From Streptomyces subrutilus (GTDB lineage: Bacteria; Actinomycetota; Actinomycetes; Streptomycetales; Streptomycetaceae): a DNA stretch of 64,000 nucleotides. Made by a program: the position numbers and the translations under genes. The notes under the pieces were generated by a model. It made no database searches and was not told the origin of the DNA. It worked only from the letters and a program-made list of their open reading frames with translations. The stretch is taken from positions 3,100,001 through 3,164,000 of the forward strand of contig NZ_CP023701.1 of assembly GCF_008704535.1 (NCBI RefSeq), read 5' to 3'. Shown piece after piece: positions 27,002-35,260 of the stretch; positions within the stretch are counted from its first letter, which is position 1, and every line of letters begins with the position of its first letter.

Positions 27002-28104
27002 GCGGTCACCTCCCGGCAGGCGCGGTAGAAGTCCTTCCAGCCGTCGCGCTCGCGGACCACGGCCTCCAGGTACTCCTGCCAGACGACCCGGTCGGCGGCC
27101 GGGTCCCGGATCACGGCGCCGAGGATGCCGGCGGCGACGTCGGAGGGGCGCAGGACGCCGTCGCCGAAGTGGGCGGCGAGGGCGAGGCCGCCGGTGACCA
27201 CGGAGATGGCCTCGGCGGTGGACAGGGTGCCGCTGGGGGACTTCACCTTGGTGCGGCCGTCGTCGGTGACGCCGTCGCGCAGCTCCCGGAAGACGGTGAC
27301 GACGCGGCGGATCTCCTCCAGGCCCTCGGGGGCGGCGGGCAGGTCGAGGGCGCGGCCCATCTGGTCGACGCGGCGGGCCACGATGTCGACCTCGGCGTCG
27401 GCGGTGGCGGGCAGGGGCAGGACGACGGTGTTGAAGCGGCGGCGCAGTGCGCTGGAGAGCTCGTTGACGCCGCGGTCGCGGTCGTTGGCGGTGGCGATCA
27501 GGTTGAAGCCGCGGACGGCCTGCACCTCCTGGCCGAGCTCCGGTATCGGGAGGGTCTTCTCGGACAGGACGGTGATCAGGGTGTCCTGGACGTCGGCGGG
27601 GATGCGGGTGAGCTCCTCGACGCGGGCGGTCATGCCCTCGGCCATGGCCCGCATGACGGGGCTGGGGACGAGGGCTTCGCGGCTGGGGCCGTGGGCGAGG
27701 AGGCGGGCGTAGTTCCAGCCGTAGCGGATGGCTTCCTCGGGGGTGCCCGCGGTGCCCTGGACGAGCAGGGTGGAGTCGCCGCTGACGGCTGCGGCGAGGT
27801 GTTCGGACACCCAGGTCTTGGCGGTTCCGGGGACGCCGAGGAGGAGCAGGGCGCGGTCCGTGGCGAGGGTGGTGACGGCGACCTCGACGATCCGGCGGGG
27901 TCCCACGTACTTGGGTGTGATCACCGTGCCGTCGGCCAGCTCGCCGCCGAGGAGGTAGGTGGCGACGGCCCAGGGGGAGAGTTTCCAGCGGGTCGGGCGG
28001 GGCCGGTCGTCGGCGGCTTCGAGGGCTTTCAGTTCGTGCGCGAAGGCGTCTTCGGCGTGCGGGCGCAGCGGCTCGGTGCCGGTGGTCTTCTCGGGCGTGC
28101 TCAT
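26998..28104 (-). CDS. MoxR-type AAA+ ATPase (YehL-like)
   Basis: A 368-residue AAA+ ATPase. Walker A is LLGVPGTAKTWVSEHL (about residues 67-82), the Walker B region reads RVEELTRIPADVQDTLITV, and sensor 1 is FNLIATANDRD followed by the arginine-finger region ELSSALRRRFN. MoxR ATPases act as chaperones that activate or remodel partners with VWA proteins. The ATG at 28104 was chosen on homology; the promoter is shared with the divergent SWIM gene and contains nested inverted repeats. It is the first gene of the MoxR-DUF5682-VWA operon. Confidence 0.9.
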   Translation of the reverse strand: MSTPEKTTGTEPLRPHAEDAFAHELKALEAADDRPRPTRWKLSPWAVATYLLGGELADGTVITPKYVGPRRIVEVAVTTLATDRALLLLGVPGTAKTWVSEHLAAAVSGDSTLLVQGTAGTPEEAIRYGWNYARLLAHGPSREALVPSPVMRAMAEGMTARVEELTRIPADVQDTLITVLSEKTLPIPELGQEVQAVRGFNLIATANDRDRGVNELSSALRRRFNTVVLPLPATADAEVDIVARRVDQMGRALDLPAAPEGLEEIRRVVTVFRELRDGVTDDGRTKVKSPSGTLSTAEAISVVTGGLALAAHFGDGVLRPSDVAAGILGAVIRDPAADRVVWQEYLEAVVRERDGWKDFYRACREVTA

Positions 28105-28160
28105 GGTCCCCCTCCAATGCTCGGCAGCCGCTCCCCGACTGCTGCTCCCACGGTGCACCA

Positions 28161-28221
28161 CGCCACTGACAACGGGCCTTGTTCGCAACGTTGTTGCTGG
28201 TCAGAGCGATTGTCAGTGGCG
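28161..28221. promoter_or_regulatory. Nested inverted repeats in the MoxR/SWIM divergent promoter
   Basis: CGCCACTGACAA (28161-28172) is repeated as an exact inverted copy TTGTCAGTGGCG (28210-28221). Between them lies a second dyad, GCAAC-GTT-GTTGC (28185-28197). The arrangement is centred in the 135-base gap between the two divergent arms of the five-gene module and looks like an operator for a dimeric or tetrameric regulator controlling both. Confidence 0.6.
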
Positions 28222-28239
28222 GTACGTACGGTGGTTCCC

Positions 28240-29583
28240 ATGACTGAGCAGGGGGTCCGCTGGACGGCGGAACAGGTACTGGCTCTGGCTCCCGACGCCG
28301 CCTCGCGCAAGGCGGGAGGCAGGCTCGGAGGGGCGGGGCCGTGGTCACAGATCGGAGGTTCCGCTTCCGGTTCTGTATGGGGGTTGTGCAAGGGCAGCGG
28401 CAGCACGCCGTACCGCACGGTCGTGGACCTGGCGGGGCCGGCGTACAAGTGCTCCTGCCCGAGCCGGAAGTTCCCGTGCAAGCACGCGCTGGGGCTGCTG
28501 CTGCTCTGGTCGGCCGAGGGGGTGGGCGAGCCGGGCGAGGCCCCGGACTGGGCCGCGCAGTGGCTCGCCGAGCGCACGGCGAAGGCGGCCCGTCCGGCGG
28601 CCGCCGCGGGCGGGCCGGCGGACGCGGAGGGGGCCAGGCGGCGCGCCGAGCGGCGGGCGGCGCGCATCGGGGCGGGCGTCACCGAGCTGGAGCAGCGGTT
28701 GTCCGACCTGCTGCGCGCCGGCCTCGCCGGACAGGAGCGGGCGGGACACGCGGGCTGGGAGGAGACCGCGGCCCGGATGGTGGACGCACAGGCGCCCGGA
28801 CTGGCGGGGCGGGTGCGGGAGTTGGGGACGATACCCAGTTGCGGGCCCGGCTGGCCCGCCCGGATGCTTGAGGAGGCGGCGCTGCTGCACCTGCTGGACC
28901 GGGCCTGGCTCGGGGTGGAAGCGCTGCCGGATGGGCTGGCGGCGACCGTGCGCAGCCGGGTGGGACTGCCGGCCTCCGGGGAGGGGGAGGCCGTACGGGA
29001 CCGCTGGCTGGTGCTGGCCCAGTACGACTCGGTGTCGCCGGACGGCCGGCTCACCACCCGCCGGATATGGCTGCGCGGGCTGGGGAGCGGGCGGCCCGCC
29101 ATGGTGCTGGACTTCGGCCCGCCCGGGCGGCCGCCGGGGCTGGCCCTGCCGGTGGGGCTGGTGCTGGAGGCGGAGGTTCGCTTCCGGCCCGGGTCGGCGG
29201 GGCTGCGGGGGGACCTCGGTGAGCGGTTCGCCGCGGCGGCCCCGTGCACGGAGGTACCGCCGGGGGTGAGCACGGGGGCGGCACTGGAGGCGTACGGGGC
29301 GGCGCTGCGGGAGGACCCGTGGCTGGAGTCCTGGCCGGTGGTGCTGGGCCCCGTGGTGCCGGTACCGGGCGAGCTCGGCTGGCAACTGGCGGACGCGCAG
29401 GGTGCGTACGCCCTGCCGGTGCCGCTCACCGGGGCGGGCAGCCGCTCGCGCGGGGGGCTGTGGCAACTGGCCGCGTTGTCGGGCGGGGGCCCGGTGACCG
29501 TGTTCGGCGAGTGCGGCCATCGGGGCTTCACTCCGCTGACGGCCTGGCGGCCCGATTCCATCGAGCCGGTTCCGCTCGTCTGA
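28240..29583 (+). CDS. SWIM zinc-finger protein (YehQ-like)
   Basis: A 447-residue protein with an N-terminal SWIM finger: YKCSCPSRKFPCKHALGLLL (about residues 66-85) supplies the CxCx(n)CxH zinc ligands. A basic Ala/Arg-rich helix and a longer region without recognised domains follow. SWIM domains bind DNA or proteins. The ATG at 28240 was chosen because it sits directly before conserved sequence and just past the inverted repeats; the upstream frame has no coding character. It diverges from the MoxR operon and probably belongs to the same system. From memory YehQ of E. coli has the same place in its cluster. Confidence 0.85.
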   Translation: MTEQGVRWTAEQVLALAPDAASRKAGGRLGGAGPWSQIGGSASGSVWGLCKGSGSTPYRTVVDLAGPAYKCSCPSRKFPCKHALGLLLLWSAEGVGEPGEAPDWAAQWLAERTAKAARPAAAAGGPADAEGARRRAERRAARIGAGVTELEQRLSDLLRAGLAGQERAGHAGWEETAARMVDAQAPGLAGRVRELGTIPSCGPGWPARMLEEAALLHLLDRAWLGVEALPDGLAATVRSRVGLPASGEGEAVRDRWLVLAQYDSVSPDGRLTTRRIWLRGLGSGRPAMVLDFGPPGRPPGLALPVGLVLEAEVRFRPGSAGLRGDLGERFAAAAPCTEVPPGVSTGAALEAYGAALREDPWLESWPVVLGPVVPVPGELGWQLADAQGAYALPVPLTGAGSRSRGGLWQLAALSGGGPVTVFGECGHRGFTPLTAWRPDSIEPVPLV

Positions 29584-29810
29584 CATCCGTCGGACGGGGG
29601 GGCCGGCACAACACACCGATCGCAGGGGGCCTGGGGGCTCGTATGCCGTCACGCAGGGGCGGCGGGAAGGGGATCGGCACGGCGCGGACGCCGTGCGGGG
29701 AGGGCGCGGGGGCGCGGGGGCGCCGCCGTGGGAACACGAGAAGGCCGGGGGGCTTTTGTGAACGACAACCACGCCAGCTGAGCTGACGGACGGACGGAAG
29801 ACGGGCACAT

Positions 29811-29851
29811 CGGCGCCCCGGTCCCGCGGAGGGGGCGGGACCGGGGCGCCG
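29811..29851 (+). terminator. Strong hairpin between the SWIM and DUF5691 genes
   Basis: A perfect 17-bp stem (CGGCGCCCCGGTCCCGC) with a seven-base loop ends only 23 bases before the DUF5691 ATG. It could terminate SWIM transcription, act as an attenuator, or adjust relative expression of the two genes. No T-run follows it. Confidence 0.55.
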
Positions 29852-29874
29852 GTACCGAGAGAGGGAGGGGTCCG

Positions 29875-31455
29875 ATGGAGAAGCCCGACGAGGGGTACGG
29901 GGAGTGGGAGGAGTTGGTCGGCGCCGCGCTGCTGGGCACCGACCGGCGGCGGGGCGCGGGCCCCGCCGGCTCTCCGGAGTCGCTGTTGGACGCTGCCGCC
30001 GTGCACGCCGTACGGCGCCGGGCCGGCCTGCGGCCCGCCACGGCCGCGGCCCGGCCCGGTCCCGCACCGCGGGACCCGCGCCCGCAGCCGCCCGAGGCGG
30101 CGCGGCGCCGGCTCGCGCAGCTCCTGGCCGGCCGGGCCGGCGGGAGCGGCGGGAGCGGGCGCGGGTCCGCCCCGGACCTGACGGAGCTGCTGCCGCAGTG
30201 GCTGGCCACGGCCGGACGGCACGGCTACCGCGCACCGGAGGCACTGGTCCCGGCGCTGTTGGACGCGGCCCGGGCCCGTACGGACCTGCGCCCCGAGGCC
30301 CTGGCCCTGGCCGGGACGCGCGGGCTGTGGCTGGCCCGGCTCAACCCGGAGTGGCGGTTCGCCCTGCGCGGCGGAGCGGGCGGAGCCGGGGAACTGCCGG
30401 AGGTGACGGACACGGCGGGGGTGGAGCGGCTTTGGCAGGAGGGGCTGTTCGCGGAGCGGGTGGCCCTGCTGGGCGCCGTCCGGGCGCACGAGCCCGCCGC
30501 CGCGCAACGGCTGCTGGCCACGACCTGGACCACGGAACGGGCCGAGGACCGGCTGATGTTCCTGGACTCGCTGCGGCAGGGCCTGTCCGACGCGGACGAA
30601 CCGTTCCTGGAGGCGGCGCTCGACGACCGCAGCCGCAACGTCCGGGCGACCGCCGCCGAACTCCTCTCCGCCCTGACCCGGTCGGCGCTGGCGGGACGGA
30701 TGGCGGGCCGCGCCCTGGCCTGCGTCGGCCCGCACGGTGTGACCCCGCCGGCCGAGTGCGACGCCGGGATGCTGCGCGACGGAGTGGTCGAGCGTCCGCC
30801 GGCCGGGCGCGGCGAGCGGGCCTGGTGGCTGGGCCAGCTCGTGGAGTCCGCGCCGCTGTCCTGCTGGCGGGAGCGGTTCGGGGGGCTGGACGCGGCGCAG
30901 ATCGTGGCGCTGCCGGTGGCCGCCGGCGAGGGCTGGGCGGAGGAGCTGCACGCGGCGTGGTGCCGGGCGGCGGTGCGCCAGCGGGACGCGCGGTGGTCGC
31001 GGGCGCTGCTGGGCCCGCCGTCCGCGTCACCGGCGGCCGGCCCCGGCACGGCCTCGCTGGCGGAGCGGGCAAAGCTGCTGGAGACCCTGCCGGACGGCGA
31101 ACGAGCGCAGTGGGTCGCCGAGTTCATACGGGCCCACGGCCTGTCGGAGGCGTTCCAGCTGCTCGGGGTGTGCGTGGTCCCGTGGGCGGGGGCGCTGGGC
31201 CGGGCGGTCGTGGAGGCGCTGGAGTCGGCCCGTGAGGCGGGCAGTTACCCGTGGAGCTTCAGCGGGGTGATGGGCCTGGCCGAACGCTGCCTCGACCCGG
31301 CGGAGGCCGGTCTCCTGGAGGCGCTGACCGCCTCCGCGCAGGACCCGCCGGACGCGTCCCCCGGAGCCGCGGCCTACTGGTCGGAGGCCTTCCAACGCCT
31401 CGCGGCGACCCTGCGCCTGCGTGCCACGATGCTCGCGGAACTCACCCCGGCCTGA
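29875..31455 (+). CDS. DUF5691 family protein
   Basis: A 526-residue, helix-rich protein without signal or membrane segments, starting with MEKPDEGYGEWEELVGAALL and LGTDRR, which mark the DUF5691 family. The mid-section (about 200-260; LMFLDSLRQGLSDADEPFLE) resembles HEAT-like repeats, suggesting a protein-binding scaffold. The ATG follows GAGGGAGGGG. DUF5691 genes commonly accompany SWIM, MoxR, DUF5682 and VWA genes, so this is taken as the fifth member of the module. Its biochemical function is unknown. Confidence 0.82.
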   Translation: MEKPDEGYGEWEELVGAALLGTDRRRGAGPAGSPESLLDAAAVHAVRRRAGLRPATAAARPGPAPRDPRPQPPEAARRRLAQLLAGRAGGSGGSGRGSAPDLTELLPQWLATAGRHGYRAPEALVPALLDAARARTDLRPEALALAGTRGLWLARLNPEWRFALRGGAGGAGELPEVTDTAGVERLWQEGLFAERVALLGAVRAHEPAAAQRLLATTWTTERAEDRLMFLDSLRQGLSDADEPFLEAALDDRSRNVRATAAELLSALTRSALAGRMAGRALACVGPHGVTPPAECDAGMLRDGVVERPPAGRGERAWWLGQLVESAPLSCWRERFGGLDAAQIVALPVAAGEGWAEELHAAWCRAAVRQRDARWSRALLGPPSASPAAGPGTASLAERAKLLETLPDGERAQWVAEFIRAHGLSEAFQLLGVCVVPWAGALGRAVVEALESAREAGSYPWSFSGVMGLAERCLDPAEAGLLEALTASAQDPPDASPGAAAYWSEAFQRLAATLRLRATMLAELTPA

Positions 31456-31905
31456 CCGGACCCCGGCCGGAAGCACCCCGCACGCCCTGCACCCCTGCCG
31501 CCGAAGCCGACACCCTGCCGCCCCGGCGCCCCGCCCCCCACCGAACGCCCCGAATCCCCGGGCTCCGATCGGCCGACCGAGCACGCCCCGGCCCCGCCCG
31601 GGCCCCGGCACACCCGGCCGGGCGTACGGCCGGGACCGTCCGGGCGGCACGCCCAAGAGCCAGCCCGGCGCAGCCGGTGCGGCAGCAGACCGCACCCGCC
31701 CGAGCCCGGCGCAGCCGGCGCACCCGAGGTCGCAGCACCCGGCTCGACCCGGCCCCGACCCGCCGGGCGCACGCCCGGGACCGTCCGGGCATACACCCCG
31801 GAGCGAGCCCGGCGCAGCCGACACGGCAGGCAGCGGCACCCGCCCGAGCCCGACGCAGCAGGGGCAGCAGGGGCAGCCGACGCAGCAGTCCGACCCGCCG
31901 GGAGG
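31456..31905. other. 450-base intergenic region with a degenerate direct repeat
   Basis: The region lies between convergent genes and is very C-rich. Several frames stay open only because of base composition (Pro/Ala/Arg-rich translations), and none has a start with a ribosome-binding site. It holds an imperfect direct repeat (31621-31715 and 31766-31859). No terminator hairpin as clear as others in this window was found. Confidence 0.6.
31621..31859. repeat. Two imperfect direct copies of about 95 bases
   Basis: Copies at 31621-31715 and 31766-31859 share blocks such as GGGACCGTCCGGGC, AGCCCGGCGCAGCCG and CACCCGCCCGAGCCC in the same order. The pair lies in an intergenic region, so it is a decayed local duplication or a repeated structural element. 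Confidence 0.6.
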
Positions 31906-32307
31906 CTACTGGCGGACGTGGCCGCGGACCCAGTCCACGATCGACGTCGTCGTCGCGCCCGGGGTGAAGATCTCCGCCACGCCCTTCTCCTTCAGCGGAG
32001 CGATGTCGTCCTCCGGGATGATCCCCCCGCCGAAGACCTTGATGTCCTCCGCCTCGCGCTCCTTGAGCAGTTCCAGGACCCGCGCGAACAGCGTGTTGTG
32101 CGCGCCCGAGAGGATCGACAGGCCGATGGCGTCGGCGTCCTCCTGGATCGCGGTGTCGACGATCTGTTCGGGGGTCTGGTGGAGGCCGGTGTAGATGACC
32201 TCCATGCCCGCGTCCCGCAGCGCCCTGGCGATCACCTTGGCACCGCGGTCGTGGCCGTCGAGACCCGGCTTGGCCACCACCACACGGATCGGACCGGTCA
32301 CACCCAT
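31906..32307 (-). CDS. Stand-alone cobalamin B12-binding domain protein
   Basis: A 133-residue protein that is one B12-binding domain. It has the DxHxxG signature in [20 protein letters not shown] (His is the lower cobalt ligand), then [13 protein letters not shown] and [11 protein letters not shown]. It is equivalent to the C-terminal domain of methylmalonyl-CoA mutase; in Streptomyces such small subunits pair with separately encoded acyl-CoA mutase subunits such as the isobutyryl-CoA mutase type. No catalytic partner is in this window. The ATG at 32307 follows GGGAGG. Confidence 0.9.
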   Translation of the reverse strand: MGVTGPIRVVVAKPGLDGHDRGAKVIARALRDAGMEVIYTGLHQTPEQIVDTAIQEDADAIGLSILSGAHNTLFARVLELLKEREAEDIKVFGGGIIPEDDIAPLKEKGVAEIFTPGATTTSIVDWVRGHVRQ

Positions 32308-32491
32308 CGCACTGCCTCCCGAGTGAACGAACGTTAAGTACAGCATCGCGCACGCCACCGTTTCGCGGTGAACCGGGAGGGGGAAATCACACGGGGGACG
32401 GCGTTGTTCACCGGCCGCGCCTCCGTGCCGACAGCCGCCCGGCACGGGTGCGCGGCCGGCGGCGTCCCGCGAGGTTCTGGGGAGGCCGTCG

Positions 32492-33340
32492 ATGGCGCTG
32501 TCCGTACCCTTGTCCGGTGCCGCGCTGCGGGCGGGCGCGCTGGAGGTGGTCGTCCTCGGCGGGCACCTGCTGCTGTACCCCACCGGAGTGCGCCAGGAGA
32601 AGCGGGAGAAGGCCGTCGCCGCGCCGCCCGCGTCCCGGCCGCCGGTGCTCCTGCTCCACGGATTCACCGACAACCGGTCCGTCTTCGTCCTGCTGCGCCG
32701 CGCCCTCGGCGCTGACGGCCTGCGACACGTGGAGGCGTACAACTACTCGCCCTTCACCCGCGACCTGCGCGTGACCGCCCGCCATCTCGCCCGGCGCGTC
32801 GACGAACTGTGCGAGCGCACCGGCCGGGAGCGGGTGGACCTGGTCGGCCACAGCCTCGGCGGGCTGGTCGGGCGCTACTTCGTGCAGCGGCTCGGCGGCG
32901 ACGCGCGCGTCCGGACCCTGATCACCCTCGGCACTCCGCACGCCGGCACGCGCGTCGCCCCGTTCATGGACGCGCACCCGCTCGTGCGGCAGATGCGGCC
33001 CGGCTCGGAGGTGCTGGCCGAGTTGGCCGGGCCGGCGCCCGGCTGCGCGACCCGGTGCGTGGCGTTCTGGAGCGAGTTCGACGCCGTGATGTCCCCCGTC
33101 GGAACGGCCCGGCTCGAACACCCGGACCTGCGCGTGGAGAACGTGCAGGTCACCGGGATCGGACATCTCGCGCTCCCGGCCCATCCCGCGGTCATCGCGG
33201 CCGTCCGGCGGACCCTCGACGAACCGGTGGCGGCACCCCGCACCGAGGTCGCCGACCCGGCACCCGTCCCGCCCACCCAGGCCACCACCCCGCCCGCCAC
33301 CACCGCCGCCGGACCCCCGGACGCCGCCTCCGTCGCGTAG
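32492..33340 (+). CDS. Alpha/beta hydrolase, triacylglycerol-lipase-like
   Basis: A 282-residue hydrolase. A hydrophobic N-terminal stretch (about residues 5-30) could anchor or export it. The oxyanion motif is [13 protein letters not shown], the nucleophile elbow is [15 protein letters not shown], and the later GIGHLALP supplies the likely catalytic histidine; the catalytic Asp is probably in [11 protein letters not shown]. The C-terminal 40 residues are Pro/Thr/Ala-rich and disordered. The layout matches EstA/LipB-type lipases. The ATG follows GGGGAGG. Substrate unknown. Confidence 0.85.
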   Translation: MALSVPLSGAALRAGALEVVVLGGHLLLYPTGVRQEKREKAVAAPPASRPPVLLLHGFTDNRSVFVLLRRALGADGLRHVEAYNYSPFTRDLRVTARHLARRVDELCERTGRERVDLVGHSLGGLVGRYFVQRLGGDARVRTLITLGTPHAGTRVAPFMDAHPLVRQMRPGSEVLAELAGPAPGCATRCVAFWSEFDAVMSPVGTARLEHPDLRVENVQVTGIGHLALPAHPAVIAAVRRTLDEPVAAPRTEVADPAPVPPTQATTPPATTAAGPPDAASVA

Positions 33341-33454
33341 CCGAATACCGACCCCCAGTCGAACGAATATCGAACTCAAGGCCAAGGCTGCACCCTTCGG
33401 CGACCGAAAGACGGCCGAATGCCCGGTTCCGCAGAGACGGAAACCGGTCGAAGA

Positions 33455-33484
33455 TTGTCGTTGCGAGTAACCGGCGGGTACAGT
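33455..33484 (+). promoter_or_regulatory. Candidate vegetative promoter for the M23 peptidase gene
   Basis: TTGTCG (33455-33460) and TACAGT (33479-33484) are separated by 18 bases, close to the HrdB-type consensus, and leave a leader of about 70 bases before the start at 33563. Confidence 0.45.
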
Positions 33485-33562
33485 CACGCCACTGCTCTCC
33501 TCCGGTGAACCCCGTGTTCCCCGGCCACCCAGGCCCCCACTGCCGAGGCGAAAGAGAAGTTG

Positions 33563-35176
33563 GTGAACGACCGCCCCCCGTCGGGCCAGTATCCGGATCC
33601 CGGGTACGAGGACCTTGCCACCACCAATTTCGCTGGTGAATCGCCCTACGTTTCCTATGAAACGCAGGGCCAAGGCGTCAACTACGCGCCGTACGGCTCC
33701 TATGAGACCGGCGCCTACGACACCACCGCATGGACCGCCCAGGACCCCTACCTGTCCACGGTCCCCGCCCAGGCCCACCCCGAGGACACGACGGGGCAGT
33801 GGGACGCCAGCGCGTGGACCACCCCGGGGGCCGACTACGCGGACCCCTCCGGCTACCAGGCCGCGTACCCGCAGCAGGCCGTCTCATTCGGATACGACAC
33901 CTCGGGCGAACAGAGCGGCCACTGGGCGATGCCGGGCTACGGCACCACCGGCACCGAGACCGGCGCCTACGACGCCACCGCCTGGAACACCGTCGCCGAG
34001 ACCCCCGCTCCGGCCCCGGCGCAGCCCGAACCGGCCTACGCGTACGAGCACCAGCAGCACGGGTACGGCGAACAGCAGCACCAGCAGACCGCGCACGAGC
34101 AGCTCCCGCACCAGCAGACCGCGCACGAGCAGGCCCCGCAGCAGGAGCTCTCCCAGACCTACGCCTACGGGGCCCCCGACGGCTACGGCTACGACGCGCC
34201 GGGCCACGACACCGCGGCCGGGACCCCGTACGCCGAGTACAGCGAGACCGCCGTCTTCGAGGTGCTCACCGACGAGCCGGGCCCCGTCGCGCCGCCCCTG
34301 GTCCACGACATGCCCACCCAGGCCATGCCGGTGACCCCGGCGGCCCCGCGCGCCTCCCGGCGGACCGCCGCCAAGGGCAAGGCCGCGCCGAAGGCCGCCT
34401 CCGAGCCCAAGGCCGCGAGCGCCGCCGGCGGCGCGGGACGGCGCCGCACGCCGGCCAAGCGTTCCGCCCTGCTGACCGTCGCCGTGCCCTCGGCCTGCGT
34501 GATGGGCATCGCGGGCGTCGCGGCCGCCTCCGTGGGCGGGCTCACCGGCAACGACCAGCCCTCCGAGGACACCACCACGATGGCCGCGCCCGACCCGGCC
34601 TCGGTGAAGCCGGTCGCTGCGAACACCAAGCTCGACACCCAGCTGGCCGCGCTCAGCGCCGACGCGGGCGACTTCGCGGACCGCGCGAGCCGCACGCAGG
34701 AGCGCATCGACCTGCGCCTGCGCCAGGACGAGGAGAAGAAGAAGAAGGCGGAGGAGGCCGCGGCCAAGGAAGCGGCCCGCCCCAAGTTCGCCATCCCCGT
34801 CGCGCGGCACGGACTCAGCGCCAACTTCGGCCAGGCCGGCGGCATGTGGATGTCCGTGCACACGGGCATCGACTTCCCGGTCTCCTACGGGACCCCGGTC
34901 ATGGCCGCCACCGACGGCACCGTGCGCACCCAGTTCAACAGCGCCTACGGGAACATGGCCATCGTGACCTCGCCCGACGGCACCGAGACCTGGTACTGCC
35001 ACCTCAGCAGCACCAAGCTGCGGGGCGGCAAGGTCAAGGCCGGGGAGGTCATCGCGTACTCCGGCGACTCGGGCAACTCCACCGGCCCGCACCTGCACTT
35101 CGAGGTGCGGCCGGGCGGCGGAGCGGCGATCGACCCCCTGCCGTGGCTGCGCAGCCACGGCCTGGACCCGACGTAA
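33563..35176 (+). CDS. M23 family metallopeptidase (peptidoglycan hydrolase)
   Basis: A 537-residue envelope protein. Residues 1-240 are rich in Tyr/Gln/Ala/Thr, with two copies of the unit HQQTAHEQ; a basic segment and one transmembrane helix (about 310-330; VAVPSACVMGIAGVAAASVG) follow, then a charged coiled coil (about 365-410) and a LytM/M23 domain (about 415-535). Zinc ligands are in HTGIDFPVSYG and in GPHLHFEVRPGG; TWYCHLSS holds the catalytic His. The long cytoplasmic N-terminus suggests control from inside. The GTG at 33563 is preferred over the adjacent TTG at 33560 for spacing from AAAGAGAAG. Confidence 0.9.
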   Translation: MNDRPPSGQYPDPGYEDLATTNFAGESPYVSYETQGQGVNYAPYGSYETGAYDTTAWTAQDPYLSTVPAQAHPEDTTGQWDASAWTTPGADYADPSGYQAAYPQQAVSFGYDTSGEQSGHWAMPGYGTTGTETGAYDATAWNTVAETPAPAPAQPEPAYAYEHQQHGYGEQQHQQTAHEQLPHQQTAHEQAPQQELSQTYAYGAPDGYGYDAPGHDTAAGTPYAEYSETAVFEVLTDEPGPVAPPLVHDMPTQAMPVTPAAPRASRRTAAKGKAAPKAASEPKAASAAGGAGRRRTPAKRSALLTVAVPSACVMGIAGVAAASVGGLTGNDQPSEDTTTMAAPDPASVKPVAANTKLDTQLAALSADAGDFADRASRTQERIDLRLRQDEEKKKKAEEAAAKEAARPKFAIPVARHGLSANFGQAGGMWMSVHTGIDFPVSYGTPVMAATDGTVRTQFNSAYGNMAIVTSPDGTETWYCHLSSTKLRGGKVKAGEVIAYSGDSGNSTGPHLHFEVRPGGGAAIDPLPWLRSHGLDPT

Positions 35177-35220
35177 CCGCGCCCCGCGCGCTCCTCCCCG
35201 CCCACCCGAACCGCCCACCC

Positions 35221-35252
35221 GAACCGCCCGCGGCTGTCGCCGCGGGCGGTTC
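35221..35252. terminator. Bidirectional terminator between the M23 gene and pcrA
   Basis: A perfect 14-bp stem GAACCGCCCGCGGC with a TGTC loop, eight bases after the pcrA stop on one strand and 44 bases after the M23 stop on the other. Confidence 0.85.
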
Positions 35253-35260
35253 GCGTCGCG

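Noticed and set aside
31456..31905. A Pro-rich protein gene between the DUF5691 and B12-binding genes
   Set aside because: Several frames are open only because of C-richness; none has a start codon with a ribosome-binding site or a recognisable pattern.
33439..33465. ECF (SigE-like) promoter GGAAAC with CGTT before the M23 gene
   Set aside because: The spacing is about two bases too short, and a better vegetative-type promoter overlaps it.
33341..33562. c-di-AMP (ydaO-type) riboswitch before the M23 gene
   Set aside because: Tempting from context, but I could not identify the conserved core by eye.
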